Part shown: one piece after another, positions 55,946-63,850 of the stretch
Layout: every line of letters begins with the position of its first letter
How positions within the stretch are numbered: the stretch's first letter is position 1
NCBI RefSeq assembly: GCF_000966285.1
Contig: NZ_KQ031391.1
Span: 3,259,208-3,323,207 of the forward strand
Source of the DNA: Pseudofrankia sp. DC12
GTDB lineage: Bacteria; Actinomycetota; Actinomycetes; Frankiales; Frankiaceae
Reading direction: 5' to 3'
DNA: 64,000 nt
Program-made: the position numbers and the translations under genes
The notes under the pieces: model-generated
Databases searched by the model: none
Seen by the model: only the letters and a program-made list of their open reading frames with translations
Told to the model about the DNA's origin: nothing

Positions 55946-56650
55946 TCATCCCCCACCGGACGCGTGGGCGGCCTTCTGAGTCTGGATGACCTTGCGCAGG
56001 GCGGGGCCGGCCGGGGCGATGGACGCCGTGAGCTCGCCGATGCGGGCCCTGTGCGCGTGGCGCTCCCGCCAGCCGCCCAGGACGCGGATCTCGGCGAGGG
56101 CGCCGAGCGCGGCGAGCTGGCGGTCACGGTCGCCGAGGCGGTCCGCCGGTCCCGGGCCGCGCAGCGCGCGGCGCACGTCGTTGATCAGCGCCCGCACCGT
56201 ACGCGGGTCGCGAACCGTGACGACCGTGCGGGGGACGATCCCGAGCACCCGCGTCCGGTCCACCCGGATCCAGCGGCCGGCTTCCAGGTAGTCGCGGGCA
56301 CACCGGGTCGTCCACCGGTTGTCCTTGCCGATCCAGTGCTTCCAGGAGCGTGGACGCCCGGAGGCCCCGACCTGCTCCAGCACCCGCGTCAGGACCGGGT
56401 CGTCGACCGTCAGCGCGCCGACGCGACGGGCTCCGACGGTGCCGGGCTGGCTGACCTGGCCGGCGCCACGGGTCCCCAGGACCGGGGCCACCTTGCCGCC
56501 CTCGTCGATGATCCGGCCGCGCTGGCGCAGCTCCAGCAGGGCCGCCGCTCGCAGCGCGGGGCCGAGGAGGCTGCTGCCGTCCATCCGCTCCTTATCCGGG
56601 TTGTAGGTCAGCAGGTAAAGCTGGGCTGGCAGTGAGTCGGGCAGCTCCAT
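55946..56650 (-). CDS. GPP34 family phosphoprotein-like protein
   Basis: The 234-residue protein matches the GPP34 (Golgi phosphoprotein 3-like) family: MELPDSLPAQLYLLTYNPDKERM, LLGPALRAAALLELRQRGRI and VARRVG-type core. In eukaryotes GOLPH3 binds PI4P; bacterial members, abundant in actinobacteria, have unknown roles. It is 35 bp downstream of the ribbon-helix-helix gene on the same strand, so it may be part of the SPFH operon. Confidence 0.88.
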   Translation of the reverse strand: MELPDSLPAQLYLLTYNPDKERMDGSSLLGPALRAAALLELRQRGRIIDEGGKVAPVLGTRGAGQVSQPGTVGARRVGALTVDDPVLTRVLEQVGASGRPRSWKHWIGKDNRWTTRCARDYLEAGRWIRVDRTRVLGIVPRTVVTVRDPRTVRALINDVRRALRGPGPADRLGDRDRQLAALGALAEIRVLGGWRERHAHRARIGELTASIAPAGPALRKVIQTQKAAHASGGG

Positions 56651-56685
56651 GGCGTCTCCTCGGGTCCTTGCAGTGTCGAGGGCTA

Positions 56686-56982
56686 TCAGTCGCCGTCATC
56701 GGCTGGGTGGTTGTGTGCCCCGTCGAGATCCGCTTCGTCGGCGCCGTCCGCGGTGAGCTCCTCCGCCCCGGCCGGCGGCGCTTCGGCGGCCGGCTTGGGC
56801 GGCCGGCCGCGGCGCGGTATCCGGCCGACGGCGCCTGGCAGGCGGCCGGCGGACGACAGCGCGCCCCGCAGCAGGAACTCGATCTGGGCGTTGGTGCTGC
56901 GCAGTTCGTCGCCGGCCCACCGCGCCAGCGCGTCGTGCACGGCCGGGTCGAGCCGTAGCAGGATCTTCTTCCGCTCCGTCAC
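56686..56982 (-). CDS. Ribbon-helix-helix (Arc/CopG-like) DNA-binding protein
   Basis: The 98-residue protein starts MTERKKILLRLDPAVHDALARWAGDELRSTNAQIEFLLRGAL. This is the beta-strand, helix and loop of a ribbon-helix-helix domain like Arc or a HicB-type antitoxin C-terminus. An acidic and Pro-rich tail follows (residues 50-98). It is 10 bp downstream of the SPFH gene. A role as autoregulator of that operon, acting on the palindrome at 58050, is inferred from position. No toxin-like gene was seen next to it. Confidence 0.85.
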   Translation of the reverse strand: MTERKKILLRLDPAVHDALARWAGDELRSTNAQIEFLLRGALSSAGRLPGAVGRIPRRGRPPKPAAEAPPAGAEELTADGADEADLDGAHNHPADDGD

Positions 56983-56992
56983 GGGCCGCGGA

Positions 56993-57985
56993 TCAGTGGT
57001 AGAGCGATCCGGTGTTCACCACCGGCTGGGTCGACTGCTCACTGCACAGCACCACGAGCAGGTTGCTGACCATGGCCGCCTTACGCTCCTCGTCCAGTTC
57101 GACGACGTCCTGGCTTTCCAGCCGGGCCAACGCCGTCTCCACCATGCCGACCGCGCCCTCGACGATCCGGGCCCTGGCGGCGACGACCGCGTTCGCCTGC
57201 TGGCGGCGCAGCATCGCCTGGGCGATCTCGGGGGCATAGGCGAGCCGGGTGATCCGCGACTCGATGACGTGGACGCCGGCTGACGCCACCCGCACCCCGA
57301 TCTCGGTCGACAGTTTGCCGGTGATCTCGTCGGCGTTCTCACGCAGCGACATCTGCCCCGCCTCGTGCGCGTCGTACGGGTACCGGGTGGCGACGTGCCG
57401 AACGGCGCTCTCCGTCTGGATGGCGACGAACTCGACGAAATCGTCGACCTCGAACAGGGCCTGCGCGGTGTCGGCGACCTGCCAGACCACGACGGCCGAG
57501 ATCTCGATCGGGCTGCCGTCCGCGTCGTTGACCTTGGCGACGCCGGTCTCATGGTTGCGGATCCGGGTCGAGACCTTGCGCCGCTGGGTGAACGGGTTCA
57601 CCCAGCGCAGGCCGGTGACCCGGACAGTTCCGACATAACGGCCGAACAGCGTCACCACCCGCGCCTGGCCGGGAGCGACGGCGGTCAGCCCGCCGAGGAA
57701 CACGACGCTGGCGATCAGGACGAGGATGCCGACGACGAGCGCGGCCGCGCCGCCGCCACCTGTGCCGTCGTCGAACAGCAGGGCCGCGAGCACGATCAGC
57801 GCCACCCCGGCCACAAAGATCAGGAGAGCGCCGAAGAACCCGGCCGCGCCCGACAGGCCGGTCATCGGGCGCTCCCCTACCCGGGGCCGCGGCATGTCGA
57901 TCGCTTCGCCCGGGCCGGGGTCGTCCCGGCGCGGGTCCGGGCCGGCCGGGTTCGTCGAGGCCTGGGGCAGGTTACCCGTGGTCAT
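56993..57985 (-). CDS. SPFH/Band 7 domain membrane protein
   Basis: The ATG at 57985, preceded by GGAGGAGAGACC, gives 330 residues. An N-terminal disordered region leads to two membrane segments ([23 protein letters not shown] and [20 protein letters not shown]) and the SPFH core with [28 protein letters not shown]. The C-terminal half is helical, with [36 protein letters not shown] proteins organise membrane microdomains. The gene is followed by the ribbon-helix-helix gene and GPP34, a set conserved in several actinobacteria. Confidence 0.9.
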   Translation of the reverse strand: MTTGNLPQASTNPAGPDPRRDDPGPGEAIDMPRPRVGERPMTGLSGAAGFFGALLIFVAGVALIVLAALLFDDGTGGGGAAALVVGILVLIASVVFLGGLTAVAPGQARVVTLFGRYVGTVRVTGLRWVNPFTQRRKVSTRIRNHETGVAKVNDADGSPIEISAVVVWQVADTAQALFEVDDFVEFVAIQTESAVRHVATRYPYDAHEAGQMSLRENADEITGKLSTEIGVRVASAGVHVIESRITRLAYAPEIAQAMLRRQQANAVVAARARIVEGAVGMVETALARLESQDVVELDEERKAAMVSNLLVVLCSEQSTQPVVNTGSLYH

Positions 57986-58049
57986 GGCGGTCTCTCCTCC
58001 GATCCGGCGAGCGGGCCACCCTGTTGGTGGTACCCCCTCGCTGTCTATC

Positions 58050-58065
58050 AAAGTGATATCACTTT
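58050..58065. promoter_or_regulatory. Perfect 16-bp palindrome upstream of the SPFH gene
   Basis: AAAGTGATATCACTTT reads the same on both strands and sits about 65 bp upstream of the SPFH start codon. Its A+T richness stands out. It is a likely operator; the ribbon-helix-helix protein of the same operon is the best candidate ligand. Confidence 0.6.
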
Positions 58066-58096
58066 TTCGTCGACCTCGTAAGCCCCTCTCGTGCCC

Positions 58097-58131
58097 TCAC
58101 GCGTCACGCGTCACGCGTCACGCGTCACGCG
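58097..58131. repeat. 7-bp tandem repeat (TCACGCG) x5
   Basis: Five exact copies in a row; each junction forms an ACGCGT site. It lies 30 bp beyond the palindrome and 270 bp upstream of the adenosine-deaminase-family gene. Confidence 0.85.
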
Positions 58132-58404
58132 TCGGACAGTGGTTCGGCCGCGGCGCCGGTGACCGGTGTCGACGACCGGATGCCGCCAGCCGGGACCGCG
58201 TGAGGCGGCGCGCGTGTGACATGGGGAAACGTGTATCCAGGCGGTAAATACCAGGACATGATTTTCCGGGGAGGTGGTTCGCTCCGTACCGTCGTCGCAG
58301 GCGCGCCACCGCGGGTCAGGACTGTCTCGCCGCCTCATCGGCCAGGCTGGACCCTGCCTGCGGCGCTATCGCGGCGGCGAGCCGGCCACGCGGCGTGAGG
58401 ACTG

Positions 58405-59385
58405 GTGATGCGAGACCTGCGCGACCTGCCCAAGGGGCATCTGCACCTGCACTTCGAGCTCGGCATGCGCCCGTCGACGCTGGCCGCGCTCGCCGCGCGC
58501 AGGGGCCTGCCGACACCCCGGACCACCGGCTTCACGGAGTTCAATGGCTTCGGCGAGGTGGTCGGGGGCATCCTGCCGATATTTCGGGAGGTTGCCGACT
58601 TCGAGCGACTCGTCGACGAGGTCGTCGAGGACGCCGCGAACGAGGGCATCGTCTACCTGGAGCCGAGCTTCTACCCGTACCCGTACCTGGAGATCTTCGG
58701 TACCGCCGAGGCGGCGTGGGAGGCCATACTGACCCGCGGCGAGCAGGCCGGCGCCCGCCACGGCGTCGTCGTACGTTGGATGGCGGCCATCGACCGGGTC
58801 CTGGACACCCCCGAGCACGGGATCGAGATCGCGAAGACGGCCGCCCGGTTCCGGGAGGCCGGGATCGTCGCGCTCGGCCTGCACAACGACGAGAACGGCT
58901 ACCCCCCGGAGCCGTTCGCCGACGCGTTCCGCTACGCGAAGGACGCCGGGCTGCTGTCCACCCCGCACGCCGGCGAGCTCGACGGCCCGGCCTCCGTGCG
59001 CGGCGCCATCGACACCCTGGACGCCGACCGGCTCCAGCACGGCATCCGCGCGATCGAGGACCCGGCGCTGGTCGAGGTCCTCGCGCAGCGGGGAACGACG
59101 CTCGACGTCTGCCCTACCTCGAATGTGCAGCTGTCCGTGGTGCCGTCGCTGGCCGAGCACCCGCTCCCGGCGCTGCTCGCCGCCGGTGTGCGCTGCTCGA
59201 TCAACGCCGACGACCCGCTCCTGTTCGGGCCGAGCTGCCTGCAGGAGTACGAGCTGTGCCGCGAGGCGCTCGCCCTGACCGACGAGCAGCTCGCCACCTG
59301 TGCCCGCAGCTCGGTCACCGGCGGCGCCGCCCCCGCCGACGTCCAGGAGCGTGCCCTCGCCGGCATCGACGCCTGGCTGTCCTGA
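58405..59385 (+). CDS. Adenosine deaminase family hydrolase
   Basis: The 326-residue enzyme has the metal-dependent deaminase residues: HLHLH near the N-terminus (GHLHLHFE), STPHAGE with the His-Ala-Gly-Glu catalytic motif, DRLQHGIRA, CPTSNVQL and SINADDPLLFG. This matches adenosine deaminase (or adenine/6-aminodeoxyfutalosine deaminase relatives in this group). The last possibility is notable because this genome uses the futalosine pathway, where an aminofutalosine deaminase can act. The GTG at 58405 or ATG at 58408 starts it. Confidence 0.88.
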   Translation: MMRDLRDLPKGHLHLHFELGMRPSTLAALAARRGLPTPRTTGFTEFNGFGEVVGGILPIFREVADFERLVDEVVEDAANEGIVYLEPSFYPYPYLEIFGTAEAAWEAILTRGEQAGARHGVVVRWMAAIDRVLDTPEHGIEIAKTAARFREAGIVALGLHNDENGYPPEPFADAFRYAKDAGLLSTPHAGELDGPASVRGAIDTLDADRLQHGIRAIEDPALVEVLAQRGTTLDVCPTSNVQLSVVPSLAEHPLPALLAAGVRCSINADDPLLFGPSCLQEYELCREALALTDEQLATCARSSVTGGAAPADVQERALAGIDAWLS

Positions 59386-59977
59386 TGGTTCGCTCCGTCC
59401 GGGCGGCGCGCTCCGGTCCCGTCCCTCGCTTCGCTGCGGGACGGGACCTCCGCGCGCCGTCCTCCTCCGCTCGCGTGCGCTACGGCGACCTCCGCTGCGG
59501 CCCAACCACCTCGCTTCGCTCGTGGCCAGGCCTCCGCGGAGGCACGCCTCCGCGCCGCACGGTCACCTACCGCTGAACGTCACCAACCCAAGACCGCCCG
59601 ATCCAGAACCAGAGCCTCGCGGGCCACGCCGCTTCGCTCGTGGAACGTCTGGACTGGTGCTGGTCACGGGTTCCGCACCGATCAGGCGTGACGGCCGCCC
59701 CACGAGCGAGCGACATGGTTCCCGTAGAAACCGGCGTGTTCGATCCGTTCAAGCGGCACGCAACCGAGCTGGCGCGGAGGCGCGCCTCCGCGGAGGCTTC
59801 CCCACGAGCGAAGCGACGTAGGGGAGCCGCAGCGGAGGTCGCCGCAGCGCACGTGAGCGGAGGAGGACACGGCGAGGAGGTCCCGTGGGAGCGACGGGGT
59901 CCCTGCGGCATCGGCGAAGCCGATTTCGGAAGTCGTGAGTACGGGGCCGGAGCGCCGTGCCCGGACGGAGCGAACCA
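59386..59977. repeat. 590-bp inverted-repeat element
   Basis: The left arm (59386-59559) and right arm (59771-59977) are inverted copies that share TGGTTCGCTCCGTCCGGGC exactly at their outer ends, plus long matching blocks (for example CTCCGCGGAGGC and CTTCGCTCGTGG). The right arm carries about 30 extra bases. The 211-bp centre also contains short inverted repeats. There is no clear target-site duplication and no transposase frame. A miniature mobile element (MITE) or structured DNA/RNA element are both possible. Confidence 0.75.
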
Positions 59978-59991
59978 GAAACAGGGCCATC
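59386..59991. other. 606-bp intergenic region occupied by an inverted-repeat element
   Basis: No gene is supported. Nearly the entire space is taken by a long inverted repeat, described separately, that starts one base after the stop codon of the upstream gene. Confidence 0.8.
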
Positions 59992-61173
59992 ATGGACGGC
60001 ATGGATCGTCGGCTGAAGGATCGTCGGCTGAAGGTCGTGATCGCGCCGGACTCGTTCAAGGGCTCGCTCACGGCCGACCGGGTCGCGGCGGCACTCGCGG
60101 ACGGGTGGCTGTCGGCCCGGCCCGGCGACGACGTCGTCCGGCTGCCCATCGCGGACGGCGGGGAGGGCACGCTCGACGTGTTCGCGGCCGGCGTGCCGGG
60201 CGCGCGCCGCCGGCCCGTCAAGGTCACCGGCCCTGACGGCACCCCGGACAGCCGCCTGATCGACGCCGAGTGGCTCGCGCTGCCCGACGGGACAGCGGTC
60301 GTCGAACTCGCGAGGGGCAGCGGCCTGCCGCTGCTCGGCGCGCGGCGCGACCCGCTCGGCGCACACACGATCGGCCTGGGCCAGCTGCTCACCGCGGCGC
60401 TCGACGACGCCGCGACCCGCCGGATCATCGTCACCCTCGGCGGCTCCGCGTCGACCGACGGCGGCACCGGCGCGCTGGCGGCCCTGGGCGCCCGTTTCCT
60501 CGACGACGCGAGCGCTCCGCTGCCACCGGGTGGCGGGGCGCTCACTCGGCTGGCTGTCGCGGATCCGCGCGGGCTACCCCCGGCGCCGTCCGGCGGGGTG
60601 CTCTGCCTGACCGACGTCAACGCTCCTCTGTGCGGCCCGCGCGGGGCCGCGGCCGTCTTCGGCCCGCAGAAGGGCGCGAGCCCTGACGACATCAGCCTGC
60701 TCGACGGCGGCCTGCACCGGCTCGCCCAGCTGCTCGGCGGCGAGCCCGACGCACCAGGCGCCGGCGCGGCCGGCGGCACGGGCTACGGCCTGGCCACCGC
60801 CTGGGGCGCCCGGCTCGTGCCTGGTGCCGCCACGGTGGCCGAGCACGCCGGGCTGCCCACCGCCCTGGCCGATGCCGACCTCGTCATCACCGGCGAGGGC
60901 CGCTTCGACGCGACCTCGATGTCCGGCAAGGTCGTCGGCGGGGTACTGCGCCTCGCCGCCGCCCGCGACGGCGAGGCCGGCCCGGTGCCTGTCCTGGTCG
61001 TCGCCGGCCAGCTGGGCGCGCCGTCGCCGCCCGGCGTCGAGGCCGCTCTCGCGATCGCCACGCTGGCCCGCGGTGTCCCCGCGGCGCTCGCCGAGCCCGA
61101 GCGGTGGCTCGCCGCGGCGGCGGCCCAGCTGGCCAGCGCCAGGGTGACCGGCCAGGGACCTCGGGAGGCGTGA
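59992..61173 (+). CDS. Glycerate kinase
   Basis: The 393-residue enzyme phosphorylates glycerate. The ATG at 59992 sits just inside the right end of the inverted repeat; ATG 60001 is also possible. Conserved segments are VVIAPDSFKGSLTADRVAAAL near the N-terminus, RLPIADGGEGTLD, TLGGSASTDGGTGALAALGARF and VVITGEGRFDATSMSGKVVGG. Length fits the GlxK/GarK (glycerate 2-kinase) family. A 15-bp direct repeat (GATCGTCGGCTGAAG) occurs in the first codons at 60005 and 60020. Confidence 0.92.
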   Translation: MDGMDRRLKDRRLKVVIAPDSFKGSLTADRVAAALADGWLSARPGDDVVRLPIADGGEGTLDVFAAGVPGARRRPVKVTGPDGTPDSRLIDAEWLALPDGTAVVELARGSGLPLLGARRDPLGAHTIGLGQLLTAALDDAATRRIIVTLGGSASTDGGTGALAALGARFLDDASAPLPPGGGALTRLAVADPRGLPPAPSGGVLCLTDVNAPLCGPRGAAAVFGPQKGASPDDISLLDGGLHRLAQLLGGEPDAPGAGAAGGTGYGLATAWGARLVPGAATVAEHAGLPTALADADLVITGEGRFDATSMSGKVVGGVLRLAAARDGEAGPVPVLVVAGQLGAPSPPGVEAALAIATLARGVPAALAEPERWLAAAAAQLASARVTGQGPREA

Positions 61174-61224
61174 CGTCGACGCGCCGGCCGACTGGAACGA
61201 GATGGCTGAGATCGTGCTCGACGG

Positions 61225-61650
61225 CTACCGGGCCGTAGCCCCCAAGCGGCGGCCGGGCTGGGTGGTGGCGCAACGGGGGCAGACGACCGTGGCGGCGGCG
61301 GCCGGGACGAAGAAGCGGTGCGCGCAGGCGCCAAGCCAGCGGTGCGCGAGCCAGCGGCCGGGGACGAACCGGCTCACCGGCCAGGGGCGTGGGCCATGGG
61401 CGGCGCAGGTCAGCTCGGTGTCGAGCGGCGGTTCGTCATCGACGACGCGTGGGTGGACCGAGGCGCAGGCGCCGCAGACCACCTCGGGCGGCGACGCGAC
61501 GAACGCGGGGTCCCGGGAGGTCGCGGAGAAGATCTGGACCTCGGCGTGATGCGGGGTGGGGCTCCCGCAGGCGTCGCACTGGATGTACCGGATCGGCGTC
61601 GACTCGTCGCCGCGGGTGTCCCGCACGAGGGCAACCAGCGCGGACAGCAT
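61225..61650 (-). CDS. Cys-rich protein of unknown function
   Basis: The frame with ATG 61650 (MLSALVALVRDTRGDEST) gives 141 residues, and could start further up. It has four Cys pairs or clusters: CDAC, CGAC, an isolated Cys-Ala-Ala-His and CPRC at the end, suggesting zinc binding. Segment RWLAHRWLGACAHRFFV is also His/Cys-rich. Codon use supports coding over the other frames here. No known family was recognised. It faces the 3' end of the glycerate kinase gene. Confidence 0.5.
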   Translation of the reverse strand: MLSALVALVRDTRGDESTPIRYIQCDACGSPTPHHAEVQIFSATSRDPAFVASPPEVVCGACASVHPRVVDDEPPLDTELTCAAHGPRPWPVSRFVPGRWLAHRWLGACAHRFFVPAAAATVVCPRCATTQPGRRLGATAR

Positions 61651-61998
61651 GCCGCGGCCGGCCGGGTCGACGCGGGCCGGGTCCTGGTCGTCACTGTGTC
61701 TGGGCCCCACGCCTCCATGGTCGCCGACACGGGGCCGGCCGGTCGCACCGCCTGGCAGAACGCGTGGCGAGCTCCTCCGGCCCCCATTCCGGTCGGGCGG
61801 GGAAACCTCACCACGCGGCCATCGGGACCACTGCGAGCCCAACCAGTCACCGGGGCGGCGGCAACAGTCCCGGCCGCGCGAGATGAACGCGGACGGCGGC
61901 GAGCGGGATATGTGACGCTGTTGCGCACCCGCCAGCGGCCATCAGCGGGTGGCAGGTGCCTGGCGAATGTCGCGCGGGCCGCGGGCCGGCAGCGGGCG

Positions 61999-62733
61999 TC
62001 AGGTGCCCAGGGGCCCGATCAGGAGCTGGCGGACGCCGGTGGAGACGCACGCCGTGACACCGCCGGCCAGTCCGACCGAGATGGTGCCTGTTCCGCCGGG
62101 AGGTGTCACCGCCAGCGCGGACGCCTCCCTGGTCGCGTCCGAGCGCAGGCAGCCCTCCTGGATGCCCGGCTGGGTGATGCGCAGCACGGCCGTCGCCGCG
62201 CCACCCGGGGCCAGTAGCGCCGGCCCTGGCATGGGCCTGGAGTCGTCGTGGTCCGCCGGCGCGCCGAACTCGGCCCCACCGGCGTCGACGAACCGGACGT
62301 CGAGGAAGCCGTTCAGCCTGCAGGCGGCCGGGCCCGCGTTGGTGAGCACCAGCTTTCCGTATACGTGTCCGGCCGCGCCCTCGATGTCGTCGAGCTTGCC
62401 GGTGAGGGCGCCTGCCGCGCAGCTGGGCGTGGCCGCTACCTCCTCGGGTGCGGCACTGTATCCGGCCACGGCCGCCGCCATGCCGGAACCACCGAGGCCA
62501 CCCCGGCCGGGCGCCGAGGGGGCGGCGGACTGCGCCAGCCCCCGCGGACCCGCTGCCGACGAGCCCGCGGCCACGGTCGCGGAGCTCCTGCCGGCCACGG
62601 TCGAGCCACACCCGGATCCGACCATGACCAGCCCAAGCGCAGCCGCGACCACCGCGGCCGCCTTCGCCCTTCCGGCACGGGGCGCCTCGGCATGCCGCCG
62701 GCATGCCGAGGCCCTGACCCGATCCGTCCGCAT
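61999..62733 (-). CDS. DUF4232-like secreted lipoprotein
   Basis: The 244-residue protein (ATG 62733, AAGGAG 6 bp upstream) has a lipoprotein signal with lipobox VGSGC at about residue 43. A Ser/Ala/Gly linker then leads to a DUF4232 beta-sandwich domain: CAAGALTGKLDDIEGAAGHVYGKLVLTNAG, CRLNGFLDVRFVDAGG and LLAPGGAATAVLRI. DUF4232 is common in actinobacterial surface proteins of unknown role. A 27-bp near-palindrome (CCTCGGCATGCCG and its complement) lies in the signal-peptide coding region. Confidence 0.8.
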   Translation of the reverse strand: MRTDRVRASACRRHAEAPRAGRAKAAAVVAAALGLVMVGSGCGSTVAGRSSATVAAGSSAAGPRGLAQSAAPSAPGRGGLGGSGMAAAVAGYSAAPEEVAATPSCAAGALTGKLDDIEGAAGHVYGKLVLTNAGPAACRLNGFLDVRFVDAGGAEFGAPADHDDSRPMPGPALLAPGGAATAVLRITQPGIQEGCLRSDATREASALAVTPPGGTGTISVGLAGGVTACVSTGVRQLLIGPLGT

Positions 62734-62927
62734 CGCGGGCTCCTTGGTCCGGCAGGCGGCAGCCTCGTGACACACTGCTGACACTCCGCATTCGATTCCT
62801 GACGGAAATAACCGTAGCCAGCGAGCGACGACCGGCAAAGCTCCACGCATCGTGAAACGCGTGTCGCGCGAGTCTCGAGTCCCCACGGTCACGTTCGCGG
62901 CTCTGGCCGAGGCAGTGGAACGCCGCG

Positions 62928-63794
62928 TCAGCGGCGCAGGCGAGCCCGCCATGACGGCACCGCGGCGGGCAGCAGCACGGCCGCCGTGATGTTGTCGCCG
63001 GCGCCGGCGGCCCCGGCCCGGCCGACGAGGGCTCGGGCGACCGCGGGGGCGTCGGAAGCGGACCGCCCGTCGCCGCGAAGAACAGCCCTTGTCGCTTCGG
63101 GGAAGGCGCGGCCCAGGTAGTCGGGCACACCGTCGGAGACGATCAGAACGGCGTCTCCCGGCCGGCGGCGGCGCCGCTCAACGGACCGGCCCTCGTCCTC
63201 GCTCCCGCGCGTACCCGGGCCGAGGAACTCCGACGGCGTGCTGATGACCCGGGGGCGGCCTCGACGCACCAGCGCCGTAAGCGTGTCGCCGTAGCCGATT
63301 GAGAAGATCGACTCGTCGACGGCGAGTACGAGGCCCAGCGCGGTGCGCGCCGGCTCGGCGACGTCCGCGACGCCGTCCACGGCGGCCACGGCGAGCGCGC
63401 GCACGAGCCGGGCGCCGCCGCCGCGACCGGCGGCCCCTTCCGCGGGAGTGGCGAGCAGGTCGGCCGCCGCGATGGCCAGCGCGCGCAGGGCCGCGGCCGC
63501 GGCGGCCGAGCCGCCGTGGCCGTCCGCCACCGCGAGCAGCAGCCCGCCGGGGCCGGCCGCCAGCATGACGCCGTCCTCGTTGGGCTCCACAGACGGCACC
63601 GCCTTCGGCAGCCAGCCGGCCGACAGCGCCGCGCCGAGTGCGGCCGGGTCGCCCCGGCGGCCGTCGATGCCGGCGACGCACCCGGAAATGCCGGCGGTGA
63701 CCGTCTCACGTAGGGCCGGATAGTCCGGGCCCAGCAGCAGCACCGGGCGGACAGTCGATGCCGGGCGCGGGAGGCGGGCCGCCACGTCGGTCAC
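62928..63794 (-). CDS. PP2C-family protein phosphatase
   Basis: The start at GTG 63794 gives 288 residues; a longer frame reaches 63848. PP2C motifs are VEPNEDGVML (first metal ligand), LLAVADGHGGSAAAAAALRAL with DGHGG in place of the usual DGMGG, VLIVSDGVPDYLG and GDNITAAVLLPA. It is cytoplasmic and has no regulatory domain. It is a separate enzyme from PstP and may reverse the action of the other kinase in the window or an anti-sigma pathway. A partial gene follows on the same strand. Confidence 0.85.
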   Translation of the reverse strand: MTDVAARLPRPASTVRPVLLLGPDYPALRETVTAGISGCVAGIDGRRGDPAALGAALSAGWLPKAVPSVEPNEDGVMLAAGPGGLLLAVADGHGGSAAAAAALRALAIAAADLLATPAEGAAGRGGGARLVRALAVAAVDGVADVAEPARTALGLVLAVDESIFSIGYGDTLTALVRRGRPRVISTPSEFLGPGTRGSEDEGRSVERRRRRPGDAVLIVSDGVPDYLGRAFPEATRAVLRGDGRSASDAPAVARALVGRAGAAGAGDNITAAVLLPAAVPSWRARLRR

Positions 63795-63850
63795 GTGGTC
63801 AGAGCCGGCACGGCAGCACGGCCCAGCCACCCCACGAGGCCGTCGCACCC

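Larger units (their letters stand above)
57986..58404. other. 419-bp divergent region between SPFH and adenosine-deaminase-family genes
   Basis: The region carries the 16-bp palindrome near the SPFH gene and a 7-bp tandem repeat. No gene was recognised. Confidence 0.55.

Noticed and set aside
58316-59505. Minus-strand open frames opposite the adenosine-deaminase-family gene
   Set aside because: The plus strand shows complete deaminase motifs; the minus frame is an antisense shadow.
62689-62716. Near-palindrome around CGGCATGCCG
   Set aside because: It lies within the lipoprotein coding region and is explained by repeated Ala/Arg/His codons, so it is not called as a regulatory site.
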